Assembly: GCA_040079795.1 (NCBI GenBank)
Contig: JBEBJQ010000010.1
Location: forward strand, 13,767-77,766
DNA: 64,000 nucleotides
From: SXIZ01 sp040079795
Lineage (GTDB): Bacteria > Pseudomonadota > Gammaproteobacteria > Methylococcales > Methylomonadaceae
Reading direction: 5' to 3'
Part shown: positions 62,368 to 64,000 of the stretch, piece by piece
Layout of the letters: each line of letters begins with the position of its first letter
Position numbering within the stretch: position 1 is the first letter of the stretch
Position numbers and translations under genes: made by a program
Notes under the pieces: generated by a model
Database searches by the model: none
What the model saw: the letters and a program-made list of their open reading frames with translations, nothing else
What the model was told of the DNA's origin: nothing

Positions 62368-64000
62368 ATGAGAAAATCAGCCCTAATAATTTCAACTGTT
62401 ATCTTTTGTATGCAGAGTATACCGGTCTGCCCGGCAACTTTTGATAAATTAGACTATAAAAGGCTTGTTCAAATCGCCCATCAAAAAGGATTTGTGCGCG
62501 TGCTGATCGGTCTTGATGTCAACGTCTCGTTGGCTGACCTTGGCAAGCAATCTCCAGTACTTAAGCTCCAATTAGCTGCGCTAGAACGGGCAGTTCTTGA
62601 TGAACTAGGGGATACTGCTTCAGTCAATGGTAGGTGGCGTAGTGGTGTCGGCCAGCTAGAAGTTTATGTTACTGCTGAAGGTCTAAAACGGCTTGCTAAA
62701 AGCCGCTATGTGCGTAAGTTAATGTCCACTACGACTGGCAGTATGCGTGCAACTTACCATGACGAAACTGGTACTCTGATGTATGACATAGAAGCTGAAA
62801 TTGATAACAACGGCTTTGCTGAGGTTGAAGTGGTTTTGAATTTAGAAAACCTTGCTTATGAATATACACCCAATGGTGAAACTCAATTTAGGGACTCCTC
62901 CGATCAAACCAAAGAATTACAAGCTAAATTGCCACTGTTTATCGGCTCCCTTCTGCCCAAACATATACATAATTCAGCTAACGCCAGAGAGAAAAGAATC
63001 AAGCTTCAAAACACACCTGTACAAACATTTCAGATTGACAGGGAAGGATTTCTTGCCTTACATGAACATAAAGACATACGTGCAATACGTCTGGTTAAAT
63101 CCTTACCCAAAACGCCTATATTGGATGGGGATGTTCTTGAAACTGCTAAAGCAACTGGTTCTGCCGGTGTATTAATTAGCCTGTATCAGCCCTTTGGCTA
63201 TTCCCCTCAAGTTGGACGATTATCCGCCCGTGCATGGCGCTCGCAGGCCACCACACTAAAAGAAACCTTTAATAGCATTTTTTTAGCTCTGGGGGGGGGC
63301 GGTGCAGTAAAAGAGGTTCAAGCATTTGAAGGTGTACCCAGTATTTATGCGGTTTTATCTTATGCCGCCCTGCAACAACTGTATAAAAGCCCGGATGCCC
63401 GTATCAAAAGAATTAAACTAAATAAGGGCGCTCTGGGGTCACTACTTAGCGAAAGCACCGGTTTTATCAATATGTCCTATGCGTGGAACCATAACCCTCA
63501 ATACCGGGGCGCTGGACAACAAATTGTGATTATGGATAGCGCTTTTCAAAATGATCACCCGTTTCTGCAACAGTCAAATGGGCAATCAAAAGTGGTGTTT
63601 GAGGCGTGTTTTGGTACAAGCCGTACTGTAATTAATCCCATTAACGGAAATTCCGATACTTTTGTCTCTTTATGCCCTTTAGCTGACCCGATAACGGGAG
63701 ATAGCCCGTTAGGAATGCCAAATTCCGTGAATTCAAACATCTGCTCAGAAGATAACGATTTACGAAATTTATGTTTTCATGGTAGCTATGTAGCTGGCGT
63801 CGCCGTTGGTAAATATGACTGGTCAACCAATTTTCCTCAGTGGCCTTTTAATAATGTGGAATTGACCGGTATGGCGCCTGACGCGACTATTATTGGTGTT
63901 AGCATTATGTCAAAGCAAACCGCAAGTAGTGATACTAATGCCCCATTACCAAGGTTATGGGGCACTTACTTGGATATTGATCAAGCTATGACTATACTAG
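62368..64000 (+). CDS. Subtilisin-like (S8) serine protease, truncated by the window edge
   Basis: An open frame from ATG 62368 runs without a stop to the window end. It has a signal peptide (ending SIPVCPA) and at least two prodomain-like segments: QIAHQKGFVRVLIGLDVNV near the start and a third-like VLISLYQPFGY with VLSYAALQQLY near residues 283-345. The S8 motifs follow: candidate Asp390 in IVIMDSAF and candidate His471 in CFHGSYVAGVAVG. The Ser lies past the window edge. A nine-G tract at 63291-63299 sits in the prodomain part. Confidence 0.8.
   Translation, partial: MRKSALIISTVIFCMQSIPVCPATFDKLDYKRLVQIAHQKGFVRVLIGLDVNVSLADLGKQSPVLKLQLAALERAVLDELGDTASVNGRWRSGVGQLEVYVTAEGLKRLAKSRYVRKLMSTTTGSMRATYHDETGTLMYDIEAEIDNNGFAEVEVVLNLENLAYEYTPNGETQFRDSSDQTKELQAKLPLFIGSLLPKHIHNSANAREKRIKLQNTPVQTFQIDREGFLALHEHKDIRAIRLVKSLPKTPILDGDVLETAKATGSAGVLISLYQPFGYSPQVGRLSARAWRSQATTLKETFNSIFLALGGGGAVKEVQAFEGVPSIYAVLSYAALQQLYKSPDARIKRIKLNKGALGSLLSESTGFINMSYAWNHNPQYRGAGQQIVIMDSAFQNDHPFLQQSNGQSKVVFEACFGTSRTVINPINGNSDTFVSLCPLADPITGDSPLGMPNSVNSNICSEDNDLRNLCFHGSYVAGVAVGKYDWSTNFPQWPFNNVELTGMAPDATIIGVSIMSKQTASSDTNAPLPRLWGTYLDIDQAMTIL

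Overview
The window looks like a chromosomal segment of a gammaproteobacterial methanotroph (order Methylococcales). This is an inference from the gene set: an NAD-dependent molybdenum formate dehydrogenase operon (fdsGBA-fdhD-fdsD), two cytochrome P460 genes, UPF0182, PilX, YheS, NudE and CysG of gammaproteobacterial type, moderate GC content, and many secreted c-type cytochromes. No pmo or mxa gene lies in the window, so the assignment is provisional. I see no rRNA, tRNA, CRISPR array or intact insertion sequence.

Layout. 0.2-7.6 kb is a long minus-strand set. A small Cys-rich precursor with EGKCG motifs (HvfA-like) is followed by a cytochrome P460, an MNIO/DUF692 enzyme (HvfB), its partner HvfC, a DoxX protein (HvfD), an ECF sigma factor and a zinc-finger anti-sigma protein; then come DUF547, TVP38 and a flavin disulfide oxidoreductase. 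7.6-12.4 kb holds a peroxiredoxin and a glycogen-related group (DUF4912, GH57 branching enzyme, CBM21-like/EEP fusion). 12.4-17.7 kb is an accessory island: a Dcm-like methylase, an HNH nuclease, a broken EcoRII nuclease, and several toxin-antitoxin-like pairs including VapBC and a frameshifted zeta-like kinase. 17.9-22.7 kb has a PLD-family protein, a second P460 with a palindromic operator, TusA, CysG and a cytochrome c. 23.4-26.2 kb is an arsenosugar cluster (ArsS, ArsM, glycosyltransferase). 26.3-27.6 kb has a secreted DUF1566 protein with a structured leader and 13 tandem heptamers. 27.9-34.2 kb is the formate dehydrogenase operon. 34.5-59.5 kb is mostly housekeeping and envelope genes, among them a TauE permease, a membrane STAND NTPase with TPRs, ABC-F, UspA, UPF0182, an HME-type RND pump, a di-heme peroxidase, a large TPR lipoprotein, YicC and a Ser/Thr kinase. 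59.6-64 kb is decayed: NHL/DUF1566 pseudogenes, a MITE-like repeat, and the start of a subtilisin-family protease cut by the window edge.

How the genes work together. The most striking unit is the 3.4-7.6 kb operon. It has all parts of an oxazolone/thioamide RiPP metallophore pathway (precursor, iron oxidase, partner, DoxX membrane protein) plus its own sigma/anti-sigma pair, a candidate GTAAC-N16-CGA promoter and, unusually, a P460 heme protein placed between precursor and maturase. In a copper-dependent methanotroph such a system could handle copper or copper/thiol stress. The formate dehydrogenase operon would supply NADH from C1 oxidation.
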